DNA from: Prevotella sp.
GTDB taxonomy: Bacteria; Bacteroidota; Bacteroidia; Bacteroidales; Bacteroidaceae
Reading direction: 5' to 3'
DNA length: 43,435 nt
Assembly (NCBI GenBank): GCA_017428055.1
Contig: JAFRRN010000029.1
Location: 1 to 43,435, forward strand
Within the stretch, counting starts at the first letter, position 1. Each line of letters begins with the position of its first letter. The translations under genes and the position numbers were made by a program. The notes beneath the pieces are model-generated. The model was not told the DNA's origin. It made no database searches and was given only the letters and a program-made list of their open reading frames with translations. This document shows positions 18,013 through 27,879 of the stretch, in pieces.

Positions 18013-19311
18013 GCTAACCATCTTTCTAATATAAAGATGCTGAAAAATACCCCTTAATGCCAAATAAGTAACCAAGGCGAGCCATAAAGCATGGTTGCCC
18101 ATCGTGGGAAATAAGAGAATATAAAGCAGGAAGAAAACCACGGAGGCAAGAGCGCAAGTTATTAACATGCCACGTGTAGCAGTAATGCCAATGAAAATGC
18201 CATCATAGACAAATGCTGCCATACCCATAGTAGGTATGACAAGGACCCAAGGGAAGTATACTTGTGCAGCCGTAATCACCTTTTGCTGATCTGTAAGCAG
18301 ATGCAGGAAAGAAAGACCTCCCACTGCGTATGCTAATGTAAAGACAATGACCATTACACATCCCCACCCAAATAAACGGCGGCAAATGGCATGGAACGCC
18401 CCCCTGTCGTTTGCCCCGAATGTCTTTCCACATAATGCCTCCCCCGCAAAGGCGAATCCATCCATGAAATAAGAGAACAAGGTGAAGAATGTCATCAGCA
18501 ATGTATTGACAGAGAGAACCATGTCGCCCTGCCTCGCCCCTGCCGAAGTGAAGAAAAGGAACACGGCAACCAAGAACAAGGTACGGAGGAAAATGTCACG
18601 GTTCACCTTAAGGAATGACATGAACGACATAAGGGAATAATCAAAAGAATGGACAGACTCGCTTTGCAAGAAGCCTCTTTTTCCCTTTAAGAGACACAAA
18701 GCCAACACCAAGCCACACCATTGCGCAATCAACGTGCCGTATGCCACTCCCTCTATCTTCATGCCAAACCCGAATACCAAGACGAAACTCGCCAAGATAT
18801 TGATAACATTCTGCGAGATAGATACCACCATGGGCGACCGCGTGTCTTGCATCCCGATAAACCATCCCGATATGCCATACAGACAGAGCATGGCAGGCGC
18901 GCCGTAGATACAGATGTTGAAATAGGAACACACATGGGGGATGATGTCAGCAGATGGGTGCATCACCGTGATGGCAATCCATCGAATAGGTATCTGAAAG
19001 ACAATAAAAACGAGTGCTATCGAGAAACCTATCATCAACGATTGCGCTAACAAGGAGCGAATGGCAAGAGCATCTCCCCTACCTAATGCCTGGGCGGTCA
19101 GCCCACTTGTCCCCATGCGCAAGAAGCCAAATACCCAATAGATGACATTGAAGATCATCGAGCCTATGGCTATAGCACCAATCAATGTCTCGTTACCGAT
19201 ATGTCCCACGATAGCCAAATCCACTAATCCCAAGAGTGGAACGGTAATATTGGAGACGATAGCGGGAATGGCAAGGTTTATTATCTGCCTATCATGGAGG
19301 CTAAATCTCAT
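18007..19311 (-). CDS. MATE-family efflux transporter (DinF-like)
   Basis: A 434-residue inner-membrane protein with about 12 membrane helices, the usual MATE length. The start reads INLAIPAIVSNITVPLLGLV and then DLAIVGHIGNETLIGAIAIG, the typical first-helix block of MATE exporters, followed by FGFLRMGTSGLTAQALGRGD. The family exports drugs and metabolites using a Na+ or H+ gradient. Its start overlaps the end of the ABC exporter gene by 11 bp, so it is the last gene of the long minus-strand operon that begins with the vWA lipoprotein at 31432. The substrate is unknown. Confidence 0.9.
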   Translation of the reverse strand: MRFSLHDRQIINLAIPAIVSNITVPLLGLVDLAIVGHIGNETLIGAIAIGSMIFNVIYWVFGFLRMGTSGLTAQALGRGDALAIRSLLAQSLMIGFSIALVFIVFQIPIRWIAITVMHPSADIIPHVCSYFNICIYGAPAMLCLYGISGWFIGMQDTRSPMVVSISQNVINILASFVLVFGFGMKIEGVAYGTLIAQWCGLVLALCLLKGKRGFLQSESVHSFDYSLMSFMSFLKVNRDIFLRTLFLVAVFLFFTSAGARQGDMVLSVNTLLMTFFTLFSYFMDGFAFAGEALCGKTFGANDRGAFHAICRRLFGWGCVMVIVFTLAYAVGGLSFLHLLTDQQKVITAAQVYFPWVLVIPTMGMAAFVYDGIFIGITATRGMLITCALASVVFFLLYILLFPTMGNHALWLALVTYLALRGIFQHLYIRKMVSL

Positions 19312-21136
19312 TGCCTGTATACAGTTTGTAATACTTGCCTTTTAAGGCGAGCAAGTCCTCATGTGTACCCTGTTCGATGATACGTCCCTTCTCCAACACA
19401 ATGATTTGGTCGGCATTGCGGACGGTGGAGAGGCGATGGGCGATGACAAAGGTGGTGCGACCTTGCATCAACGAGTCCATTCCCCGTTGCACAAGTTGCT
19501 CCGTGCGCGTGTCTATCGACGATGTAGCCTCGTCAAGAACCAGCACGGGAGGGTTGGCGACAGCGGCGCGGGCAATGGCCAGCAACTGCCGTTCACCTTG
19601 GCTGAGGTTGCCACCATCACCATTTAACACCGTATGGTAGCCACTCGCCAAGCGGCGGATGAAGTCATCGGCACCGACAAGTCGTGCGGCATTCTGGCAT
19701 TCCTCATCCGTGGCATCGAGACGACCATAGCGGATGTTGTCTAAAACCGTCCCCGTAAAGAGGTGTGTCTCTTGCAACACGATGCCCATAGACTTACGAA
19801 GCGACTCCTTGCGGATGTCAGTAATGGGGATGCCATCATAGAGAATGGTGCCTTTCTGTATGTCGTAGAATCGATTAATAAGGTTGATGATGGTGGTCTT
19901 CCCCGCTCCCGTGCCTCCGACGAAGGCAATCTTTTGTCCTGGATTGGTGTTGATGTCAATGTCAAACAGGATTTGTTTCCCCGGCACATAACTGAAGTCA
20001 ACATCCTTGAAGTCCACATCGCCCTTGGGATCAGTCAATGTCTGTGTACCTTCGTCAACCTCCGGCTCAGCATCTTGGAGGCGGAATACGCGCTCCGCTC
20101 CCACGGAGGCGTTCAATACACTATTGATTTGCTGGCTGACATGGGATATGGGTTGTGTGAAGTTCTTGTTCAATTGCAGGAAACTCACGATGGTTCCCAA
20201 TGAGAGAGAGAGGAAGGAAGAGGCATCGGCAGACAGGGCGAGCGTCGCTCCCACGACGGCAATCAACACATAGCCGAGGTTACCGAGGTTGCCGTTGACG
20301 GGCATTACGATGTTCGCTATCTTGTTCGCGTTGTACGAACTGGAGCGCAACTGCTCGCTGATGATCTCAAACTCGTCAATCGCCTGTTGTTCGTGACAGA
20401 ACACCTTGACCACCTTTTGTCCTGTCATCATCTCCTCGATAAAGCCGTTGACCTTGGCAAGGCTCTCCTGTTGGGTACGGAAATAGCCTCGCGACCATTT
20501 GCCCAAGCGTGTCGTCACAATCATCATGACGATGGCGATGAAGATGCTGACGAGCGTCAGGGGCACGCTCAAAACTATCATCGAGGTGAAGGTCACGACA
20601 ATGGTTATCAGCGAATTGAACACCTGCGCCATACTGGTTGAAATCACTTGCCGCAAGGAGTCCACATCGTTGGTATAGGTAGACATCAGTTCCCCATGTG
20701 AATGGGAGTCGAAATAGCTGATGGGCAACCGTTGCATGTTCTCAAAGATACTCTTACGGAGGCGGAGCATCGTGCCTTGGCTCACGTAAATCATCAGCCG
20801 GTTATAGGTATAGGAACAGACGACACCTGCCAACAGCACCAGTCCGAGTTTAAACAACGTCTGCAAGAGCGAGGTATATTCGGGATTATCCGCTTGGGTA
20901 AGGGGAACGATATAGTCGTCTATCAGTGTCTTGGTAAACAAAGACGATGCCAATGACGTGACTGACGACACGACGATACACGCCAAAACCGTGAGAACCG
21001 ACCATTTGTAGTATTTCAACACATACTGGAAGAGCCGTAGGAGCGTGGCTTTCTTGTTGGCATCTACACGCTGGAAACCCGGTTGTGAATGCTGTGGACC
21101 ACCTGGCTGCCGTCCGAAGGGGTTTTGCCTACTCAT
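19301..21136 (-). CDS. ABC exporter half-transporter with canonical ATPase site residues
   Basis: A 611-residue fused permease-ATPase. Six membrane helices lie within about residues 45-330; the ATP-binding domain follows: Walker A GGTGAGKT (407-414), Q-loop QETHLF, signature LSQGE (511-515), Walker B VLVLDE (531-536) with the catalytic glutamate E536, and the switch histidine in FVIAHRLST. It overlaps the next ABC gene upstream by 4 bp, so the two halves are made together and very likely form a heterodimeric exporter of the BmrCD/TM287-288 kind. The N-terminal 25 residues are polar and rich in Gly/Pro/Gln, an extension of unknown role. The substrate (lipid, drug or peptide) cannot be told. 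Confidence 0.92.
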   Translation of the reverse strand: MSRQNPFGRQPGGPQHSQPGFQRVDANKKATLLRLFQYVLKYYKWSVLTVLACIVVSSVTSLASSLFTKTLIDDYIVPLTQADNPEYTSLLQTLFKLGLVLLAGVVCSYTYNRLMIYVSQGTMLRLRKSIFENMQRLPISYFDSHSHGELMSTYTNDVDSLRQVISTSMAQVFNSLITIVVTFTSMIVLSVPLTLVSIFIAIVMMIVTTRLGKWSRGYFRTQQESLAKVNGFIEEMMTGQKVVKVFCHEQQAIDEFEIISEQLRSSSYNANKIANIVMPVNGNLGNLGYVLIAVVGATLALSADASSFLSLSLGTIVSFLQLNKNFTQPISHVSQQINSVLNASVGAERVFRLQDAEPEVDEGTQTLTDPKGDVDFKDVDFSYVPGKQILFDIDINTNPGQKIAFVGGTGAGKTTIINLINRFYDIQKGTILYDGIPITDIRKESLRKSMGIVLQETHLFTGTVLDNIRYGRLDATDEECQNAARLVGADDFIRRLASGYHTVLNGDGGNLSQGERQLLAIARAAVANPPVLVLDEATSSIDTRTEQLVQRGMDSLMQGRTTFVIAHRLSTVRNADQIIVLEKGRIIEQGTHEDLLALKGKYYKLYTGNEI

Positions 21137-22941
21137 GCCTTGCCTCCTTTCTTGTCAAAATCGCCCCTGTCTTCATTTTGAATCTTGGAGATTTCCTGAT
21201 ACAAGTCATTAGTCCGCAGGAGTTCATCATGAGTGCCAAAGCCCGTCACCATTCCATTATCCATCACAAGGATGCGGTCGCAATCCTTGACCGAGGAGAT
21301 GCGTTGGGCGATGATTATCTTGGTCATGCCAGACAATTGGTCGCGGAATGCGGCGCGTATCTTGGCATCGGTCTCCGTGTCACAAGCACTGGTGGAGTCG
21401 TCAAGCACCAAGATCTTGGGCTTTTTCAGCATGGCACGGGCAATACAAATACGTTGTTTCTGACCGCCGGAGACATTCGTTCCACCTTGTTCAATCTTCG
21501 TCTGATATTGTTCGGGCATCTCCATGATAAAATCATCTGCCTGGGCGATACGGCAAGCATCGCGACATTCCTCCAATGTCGCCTGTTCATTGCCCCACCT
21601 GAGATTGTCAAGGATGGTCCCCGAGAAGAGCGTGTTTTGCTGAAGCACGACAGAAACTGCATTCCTTAATGTCTCCAAGTCATACTCACGCACGTCATGA
21701 CCTCCCACAAGGACGGCCCCCTGTGACACGTCATACAAGCGGCTCACCAAGTTGACGAGGGTGGACTTACCCGAGCCGGTACCTCCAATCACGCCGATGG
21801 TCTCCCCGCTGGCAATCGTGAAACTGACATCATAGAGGGCAGACTTGCGTGATACTTTATTCTCGCCATTCTCCGAAGAGGGAGTTTTCTCTCCTGAAAT
21901 TTGCGTTCCCTTGTCCTGATAGTCGAAACGAACCCCTTGGAACACCACGCTGCCATCGGCGACATCCATCAAGGGATGCTCGGGATTGGCGATGTCGGGC
22001 TTTTCATTGATGATTTCCGTTACACGTTTGCCACTTGCGGCACTTTGCGTGAGCATCACGAAAACCATCGAGAGCATCATCAACGACATGAGGATAGACA
22101 TCACGTAGGTGAAGAGAGATGTCAATTCGCCCGTCGTCAACGTTCCACCCACAATGTAATGGGCGCCAAACCACGAGAGGGCGATGATACAACCATATAC
22201 CACCATGTTCATCACAGGATGGTTGAGAGCCATCAAACTCTCCGCGCGAACATATAACTTATATAGTGCCTCTGCGGCGGTGGCAAACTTCTCGTTCTCG
22301 TATTTCTCGCGGACAAAGGCTTTCACCACACGGATAGCTGACACATTCTCCTGTACGCTGAGGTTCAATTCATCGTATTTTTCAAATACCTGCTGGAACA
22401 ACTTGGCTACTCGCGAGATGATATGGTAAAGGGAGAAAGAAAGAACCACCATGGCAATGATAAAAATCAGAGACAGCCTTGCGTCGATAACCAAGCACAT
22501 CACAATGGATAGGACAAGGCGGAATGGCGCACGTACAGTCACTCGCAATATTTGCTGATAAGCGTTTTGGAGGTTGTTGACATCAGTAGTCATACGGGTT
22601 ACCAGTCCCGATGTCGAATACTTATCAATGTCTGAAAAGGCAAATGTCTGGATATTCCGATACATCGCAGAACGCAAGTTGGCAGCAAAGCCTGTGGAGG
22701 CGTAGGCAGACATTCGCCCGGCAAGGATGCCAAACAATAGGCTCAAGAAAGCCATTCCTATCATCACCAAGCCATAAAGATAGACATTGTGGATGTTTCC
22801 GGCGTTGATGCCCTCGTCTATCAGCTTGGCGGTGACGTATGGAATGAGTACGTCCATCACCACTTCCAATGCCGTAAACACTGGCGTGAGGATGGACGCA
22901 GTCTTGTATTGTCCAATTTGACTATAGAGAGTCTTAACCAT
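21133..22941 (-). CDS. ABC exporter half-transporter with degenerate catalytic site
   Basis: A 602-residue fused permease-ATPase, partner of the gene directly downstream (4-bp overlap). Membrane domain about residues 15-300; ATP-binding domain with Walker A GGTGSGKS (386-393), signature VSGGQ (490-494) and Walker B ILVLDD, where the catalytic glutamate is replaced by D515; the switch histidine is replaced by Gln in IIIAQRISS. Both changes are hallmarks of the degenerate half of heterodimeric ABC exporters. An extra polar loop (about 342-366, DKGTQISGEKTPSSENGENK) sits at the start of the ATPase domain. Only 6 bp separate its start from the stop of the zinc-ribbon membrane protein gene, which ties the exporter to that cluster. 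Confidence 0.92.
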   Translation of the reverse strand: MVKTLYSQIGQYKTASILTPVFTALEVVMDVLIPYVTAKLIDEGINAGNIHNVYLYGLVMIGMAFLSLLFGILAGRMSAYASTGFAANLRSAMYRNIQTFAFSDIDKYSTSGLVTRMTTDVNNLQNAYQQILRVTVRAPFRLVLSIVMCLVIDARLSLIFIIAMVVLSFSLYHIISRVAKLFQQVFEKYDELNLSVQENVSAIRVVKAFVREKYENEKFATAAEALYKLYVRAESLMALNHPVMNMVVYGCIIALSWFGAHYIVGGTLTTGELTSLFTYVMSILMSLMMLSMVFVMLTQSAASGKRVTEIINEKPDIANPEHPLMDVADGSVVFQGVRFDYQDKGTQISGEKTPSSENGENKVSRKSALYDVSFTIASGETIGVIGGTGSGKSTLVNLVSRLYDVSQGAVLVGGHDVREYDLETLRNAVSVVLQQNTLFSGTILDNLRWGNEQATLEECRDACRIAQADDFIMEMPEQYQTKIEQGGTNVSGGQKQRICIARAMLKKPKILVLDDSTSACDTETDAKIRAAFRDQLSGMTKIIIAQRISSVKDCDRILVMDNGMVTGFGTHDELLRTNDLYQEISKIQNEDRGDFDKKGGKA

Positions 22942-22947
22942 GCATCT

Positions 22948-23727
22948 TTAGAAATCACTCTTTTCCATCCACAAGCCTCCACCAGCTTCCAACCTTTGGT
23001 GTCCCAAGTCAAGCCGACGGGTGGCCTCTTCACCTTTTCCGAAATCACAATAAATAATGCCTTTGGAATAGTAAAACGTACCGCGTTCCGTCTTTCCATC
23101 GAATGTTTCTGAAATGCGGTTTCCCTTAATGAAAACATTGATAGACCCCTCAGAGGTTTCTACGCTCCAGTTTCCTTGCAACCAACTTGGAGGATTTTCA
23201 GGTCGTACCACCTCAAACTCATCCACGTCGTGCATCTCATGATGTATAGCTTCAGACAAATTATCTTCCACCACTTCCTTAGGCATCTCTTTGCCACCAA
23301 CACTATCGTTGTTATACGAACGATCAATATAACAACGCCTGATGACAAAAACGAAAATAATCAACGAGAGGATGAAGAGGACATAAAAACGTTGGAGACA
23401 CCCATTGCGACGGCTCGATGAATACTGGCGACTATATGGAGCATTAGGCATTGGTTCTTGAGAGTCATCAAATAGTTCCTCATCCTCATAACTTATCGGG
23501 GGACGATCCTTTGTGACACGTCTTTGCTGCTGACGGTTGTGATAGGCAGGAGGGGATGTAGAAGGGGTACTTGGTTGATTGGTTCTTTGCGAATCCTCTT
23601 GATACCCTTCTGGCACTTCGTAAGCAAAGGGTGTACCGCAACGCTCGCAAACACACGACAACTCCTTTGCGCCAGGGGTGACTGGCATCTCAAACTGCAG
23701 TCTACACTTAGGACATTTTACTAACAC
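22948..23727 (-). CDS. Zinc-ribbon, single-pass membrane protein of unknown function
   Basis: A 259-residue protein. The N-terminus is a small zinc ribbon with C5-x2-C8 and C27-x2-C30 (VKCPKCRLQF and CERCGTPFAYEVP), like the MJ0042-type zinc-finger domain. A low-complexity Pro/Ser/Gln-rich stretch (about 45-110) is followed by one membrane helix (about 113-130, FYVLFILSLIIFVFVIR). The C-terminal part (about 175-259) is a beta-rich domain, WLQGNWSVETSEGSINVFIK onward, similar in feel to the small 'how much signal is left' beta domains of lipoproteins; it would lie outside the cytoplasm. It is 28 bp after the coiled-coil gene and 6 bp before the ABC gene. Its role in the tubulin/actin-like cluster is unknown; a zinc ribbon inside and a beta domain outside suggest a membrane-spanning adaptor. 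Confidence 0.75.
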   Translation of the reverse strand: MLVKCPKCRLQFEMPVTPGAKELSCVCERCGTPFAYEVPEGYQEDSQRTNQPSTPSTSPPAYHNRQQQRRVTKDRPPISYEDEELFDDSQEPMPNAPYSRQYSSSRRNGCLQRFYVLFILSLIIFVFVIRRCYIDRSYNNDSVGGKEMPKEVVEDNLSEAIHHEMHDVDEFEVVRPENPPSWLQGNWSVETSEGSINVFIKGNRISETFDGKTERGTFYYSKGIIYCDFGKGEEATRRLDLGHQRLEAGGGLWMEKSDF

Positions 23728-23755
23728 GTATCTTAGTTTTTAAGTTTATCGATTA

Positions 23756-24361
23756 TTATTCGAAATGGACGATGGCTTTGCGGACGACCTTCCACACGCC
23801 ACCTTCTTTAGAGGCAGTACCCTCCTCGTCCGTAACAATATGGTGAGGATATTGGGCTGTGCTACCATTCACCTTGCACACGGGTTTCAAGAATTGCGAG
23901 ATGCTAATCATCGCTGTGGCGATAGCATCATTGCTGTCAATGATGGAAAACGTACCATTCAAACCGTCCTGAGTCGTCAAGACATAGATACTCTTCCCAA
24001 TCTGTTCCCTTTGAGAGACACTGGGGAAGGAGCCATCTGCCGATGGGGCGGCGAGATAAAACTGTGACAGTTTGGGCATCGTAGGCTCTTGGATGGGAGT
24101 AGTAGGTTGACTCACAGGATTGATGTTGATGGCGGTCGGCGTGACAACAGGTTCTTCTTTCACCTCCTTGTCTTTCTCCGCAAGCATTTTCTCTAACGTC
24201 TCGATGCGTTTCTCCATCTCATCCACACGTCTCTGTAATGTCCTTACGCGATCCTTCAGGACGCTGAATGCGTGGCTGTCGTCGTGTCCGTTCACCTCTT
24301 GTGCTTCAGCATCCTCAACACTTTTGGAGAACATATTGGAAAATGAAAACTTATTTGCCAT
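23756..24361 (-). CDS. Coiled-coil protein of unknown function in the actin/tubulin-like cluster
   Basis: A 201-residue protein with no signal peptide. Residues about 33-72 form a strong heptad coiled coil (VRTLQRRVDEMEKRIETLEK), followed by a Pro/Thr-rich linker (73-97) and a C-terminal domain (about 98-201) with strands such as FYLAAPSADGSF and SIYVLTTQDGLNGTFSIID, ending VWKVVRKAIVHFE. I do not recognise the C-terminal domain. The start is 4 bp from the end of the actin-fold ATPase gene, so translation is likely coupled. A coiled coil next to two filament-fold NTPases suggests an adaptor or anchor, but that is inference. Confidence 0.75.
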   Translation of the reverse strand: MANKFSFSNMFSKSVEDAEAQEVNGHDDSHAFSVLKDRVRTLQRRVDEMEKRIETLEKMLAEKDKEVKEEPVVTPTAININPVSQPTTPIQEPTMPKLSQFYLAAPSADGSFPSVSQREQIGKSIYVLTTQDGLNGTFSIIDSNDAIATAMISISQFLKPVCKVNGSTAQYPHHIVTDEEGTASKEGGVWKVVRKAIVHFE

Positions 24362-24365
24362 AAAG

Positions 24366-27300
24366 CTACATCAGGTTTTCAATGAGATTGTCACGAATGC
24401 TACCGATGATGGGATAGAAGAACACGGTGTCCTCGATGGGATCGCTGCCATTCTTGTCATCGGCATTCTTGTTCACGAAGTTCCATCCATTAATAAGATG
24501 ATGGTCCAAATCCTTATTGACAAGTTCCTTGAAACGAGTCAAAGCCTTGTTATCGACAAGGAACCGTTCCACGACATGTATCTGGTCACAAAGTTGGCAG
24601 AAAAATTCATTGTACTTTTTCACCTCATTCACAATCTGCGCACGAACCTCGGCAGATACCATATCATCGTAGACCAGTTTCTCCTTGGCAATCATCGAGT
24701 AATTGAACTTCAACGGTGTCTCGAAGTCATCCAACATTTTGTTCAATTGCGAAACACTGTCGCAACCACTCGGCTCACGCACTTGCATCAAGGCGCCACG
24801 GCAAGTGATTTGCTTAGGCTCATTCTTTTCCATGACAACAGAGAAGCCGTCCGCACCGTATTTCTCCTCATAAACGCGCTCAAACACAGCTTGTGAGATG
24901 AGGTCAAGGTCGCGATTGGTACCCACTATGTCCAAGACCTTCGACCCCGTACCACTAAACATCACAGACCGTGGCTTGCCCAGCCCTCGTGACTTCATGA
25001 CATGGGCGACATAATAAATCAACGTGACATAGAAATAGATAAAGACGATCTTACGTGTCCCATCCTCGTTAAGACGCATATTATACGAGAATACATCGTT
25101 TCCTGCTACCGCCTTGTTGTTGATGACGGAGAACAAGAACGTGTTAATATCCTCACTCTTTCGCTTGCTGGTGATGTCGTCGAGAATGCCATTCAACTCG
25201 CCATACCGCTCATCATCGGCATCAAAGAGCCGTTTGAAGTAATCCACGTACTTCACCAACATGGGATTGGTATCGCCATGAGGCACTTCAGAGAAGCCAT
25301 CACCGAAGAGTACATTGGCAGCGAATCGGAAAGACGTAAGAACAGTTGGTTGCAGGGCATTGCTCTCGAAGATGACGACATCGCTCGTGCCACCACCAAT
25401 GTCGATGCTTGCCACATTCGATGCCGACCCACGGAACTTACTGGAACTCTTATAGAAATAATATGGTGCTATCGACTCTGGCATCTGGATGACATTATTG
25501 TCGGTGACGGGAACACCAAACACCTCGCGGAAAGTCTTCTCCCACATCTCTCCCAACTTGCGGATGTTGCCAACCTTCATGGAAAGGGGGTAGAACCAAA
25601 CGAGGCGTGTCTTGGTAATGTCTCCATTTTCCAACAAAACCTTCGTCCGCATCAATTGCGCCAACTCCGTTATATATGCCTTGACACGTTTCGATGTCGC
25701 CATCTCTGTAGACCACTTGAGGTTGGCGACAATACGATTTCCATAACCGCTACTCTCCTTCTCATAGATAAAGGGGATATTGGCATCGCCCAACGACACA
25801 ATGGTGTCCACATTCTCCGCATCCAACCGCTCACATTCGGAAAGAACGGTGCGTTGGGGGAAACCATAGCTTTCGCCAATCGTCTTGGGCAGAAACTCCT
25901 GTTTCATGAACACGTCATAAAGGTTCTGCTCCCCATTGTACAATGTGGCGAGCAACCGTTCACGTGCCACGGAGTCGACATGGATAGGTTCTGGCATATT
26001 GCCCGACTTCATACACTCAAGGTGAGAGTTAGTCGTACCGAAGTCTACGGCGAAAGTAAACGCCTCGTGACCAGGGATATAATTATTCCAACGAGGACAT
26101 ACCACTCCGTCTGCCACACGACTTCCACGGTCGTCAGTTAGGGTGATGTTGATGTAGTCAAACTCCGAGTTCAACTTATAGTAGCAAGACCCCACTCGCC
26201 TTTCTGACTTCAAGCTGCGTTCACGTGCCACGATGTCATCGTCTTTCACCTGGTTAAGGTAGCCATTCTTGAAGAAAGAGAGCGACAGGCTATAGTTCTG
26301 CAACAGCCCGAGGGCGCGATCTACCAATTGCACATTGTATTGGTTGCCCGTAATGGTACGAACAAATGGGAATACGCTAATGGCAAATGGCACGGTGATG
26401 AAATATCCACGGTTGTTGGCAGTATCATAGCGAAGGTCCGTATTCCGTGCCGCCACATAATTACGTTCCAACTTGATGAATTTCCCTTGTTTCTGCACAG
26501 GGATGCGCAAGATGACCTGCACGGTCTCTGTCGCCCCTACCTGGTTGTGAATCAACTCAAACTTGGGTCGTCCGCCAATTGTCCCCCAAAGGTCGGAAAC
26601 GTTGAAATACTTGAAGAACAATGGCTTCAGCGGCAACACAAAGTCACATTCGTCCGTGTCGGTAGAGCCAATGGAGAGGTTGCCGTCAAAGAAACAGTCA
26701 CGGTCGATGGTATAATCCAGTTTGATGAGCGTCGGTTGGAAGAAGTCATCATCCGTCAACCACGGATATTGATGTGTTGTGGCAGGCAGGACACGCTTAT
26801 CTGGCGACACGGCATAGTCTTCGGGCGTGATGACGGTAGCGTCGTTCCATGGACTCGATATATAAATGAAGGGGTCTGTCTGTGGAGCATTCAGGTGGTT
26901 CTGCAACACCAACGGCAGCCGTTCCTTCACCTCCTGCGATGGCACAATCATGAAATCACTTGCCGCGATAGCCGTCTCGATGTCCTGTGCCTTGACACAA
27001 TAGAATGGCACACCAAGTGCCTGAATGCCCTCGTCCATCTTGGAGAAGGTGGTGTCAAGGAATGTCTTGGCCTTCTCGATGCTCTCATAGTCAAAGGCAG
27101 TAGGATTTCCCACCTCCTTGATGATTTCGTCTTTAAGTTTGGGATGCAGCAGGGGAAGGTTGGTGATGAGGTAGTCATTCACCTCGCCGCAGCATTTCTT
27201 CAACTCGGGATAAGCGGTGAAGAGGGCATAGATGTATTTCACGAACTTGGGCGTACGCTTATACAACGGCCTCCATTGGTCAAAGAGGTTGACATTCTGC

Positions 27301-27839
27301 TCCACGGGGATGGGAAAGAGACCCTCCTTGGCATTCGGTGTAGCCATGAACAATGTGACGGGGGATGTCGATCCCACCACCCGATTACCATAGACGAGGA
27401 AATACAGGCGGTCCATCTTGTCGAAATTGAACGCTTCCTTATCTTGCTCAAGGAACATCTCTATCGTCTCGCCTAACAACTTATGCTGCGGCGAAGCCTT
27501 CAACATCTCCAATTGGGTGTCGCGGTTCCATTCCACGATACGCAATTGGTTGCGCAATTCTCCATAGTTGAAGAAGAGCTGTGCCACGTCGAAGGCATTG
27601 GCAACCAGTTTCTCGTCCATCGCCTCTCCCTGCAATGCGGTATTGGCAGAGAGACGCTTGAAGGCATTTTTCACCAAGTCCATCTGCGCAAAAGGTGACG
27701 GTATCGCCGTGCGTGGCTGTTGTGACAACCCGCCATTGGGGTCGTCTATCATGTCTATCTCGTCAGCATTATACTGTCCGGTGAGAGGAATCCACCCCTC
27801 GCCTGTCGTCTTATTGTTGTATGAAAGAATTTTGCTCAC
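24366..27839 (-). CDS. Large protein with C-terminal actin/Hsp70-fold (ASKHA) ATPase module
   Basis: A 1157-residue cytoplasmic protein. Residues about 595 to the end carry the three motifs of the actin/Hsp70/sugar-kinase fold in the right order: phosphate-1 FAVDFGTTNS (596-605), phosphate-2 SIDIGGGTSDVVIFES (811-826) and the adenosine motif VMFSGTGSKVLDIVG (959-973). It should therefore bind and probably hydrolyse ATP. The first ~590 residues are a separate region, mixed alpha/beta, that I do not recognise. The size and motif style recall SrfB-like Hsp70-related proteins of bacterial gene clusters, a tentative comparison. It lies 40 bp after the tubulin-like gene and 4 bp before the coiled-coil gene. 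Whether it polymerises like an actin or acts as a chaperone-like switch cannot be told. Confidence 0.85.
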   Translation of the reverse strand: MSKILSYNNKTTGEGWIPLTGQYNADEIDMIDDPNGGLSQQPRTAIPSPFAQMDLVKNAFKRLSANTALQGEAMDEKLVANAFDVAQLFFNYGELRNQLRIVEWNRDTQLEMLKASPQHKLLGETIEMFLEQDKEAFNFDKMDRLYFLVYGNRVVGSTSPVTLFMATPNAKEGLFPIPVEQNVNLFDQWRPLYKRTPKFVKYIYALFTAYPELKKCCGEVNDYLITNLPLLHPKLKDEIIKEVGNPTAFDYESIEKAKTFLDTTFSKMDEGIQALGVPFYCVKAQDIETAIAASDFMIVPSQEVKERLPLVLQNHLNAPQTDPFIYISSPWNDATVITPEDYAVSPDKRVLPATTHQYPWLTDDDFFQPTLIKLDYTIDRDCFFDGNLSIGSTDTDECDFVLPLKPLFFKYFNVSDLWGTIGGRPKFELIHNQVGATETVQVILRIPVQKQGKFIKLERNYVAARNTDLRYDTANNRGYFITVPFAISVFPFVRTITGNQYNVQLVDRALGLLQNYSLSLSFFKNGYLNQVKDDDIVARERSLKSERRVGSCYYKLNSEFDYINITLTDDRGSRVADGVVCPRWNNYIPGHEAFTFAVDFGTTNSHLECMKSGNMPEPIHVDSVARERLLATLYNGEQNLYDVFMKQEFLPKTIGESYGFPQRTVLSECERLDAENVDTIVSLGDANIPFIYEKESSGYGNRIVANLKWSTEMATSKRVKAYITELAQLMRTKVLLENGDITKTRLVWFYPLSMKVGNIRKLGEMWEKTFREVFGVPVTDNNVIQMPESIAPYYFYKSSSKFRGSASNVASIDIGGGTSDVVIFESNALQPTVLTSFRFAANVLFGDGFSEVPHGDTNPMLVKYVDYFKRLFDADDERYGELNGILDDITSKRKSEDINTFLFSVINNKAVAGNDVFSYNMRLNEDGTRKIVFIYFYVTLIYYVAHVMKSRGLGKPRSVMFSGTGSKVLDIVGTNRDLDLISQAVFERVYEEKYGADGFSVVMEKNEPKQITCRGALMQVREPSGCDSVSQLNKMLDDFETPLKFNYSMIAKEKLVYDDMVSAEVRAQIVNEVKKYNEFFCQLCDQIHVVERFLVDNKALTRFKELVNKDLDHHLINGWNFVNKNADDKNGSDPIEDTVFFYPIIGSIRDNLIENLM

Positions 27840-27879
27840 TTTCGTATATATTATATAATAATGTGTGGATGGTGTCTTC

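Noticed and set aside
25002-27476. Two long open frames antisense to the actin-fold ATPase gene
   Set aside because: The opposite strand holds clear ATPase motifs; these frames have no ribosome binding site or family features.
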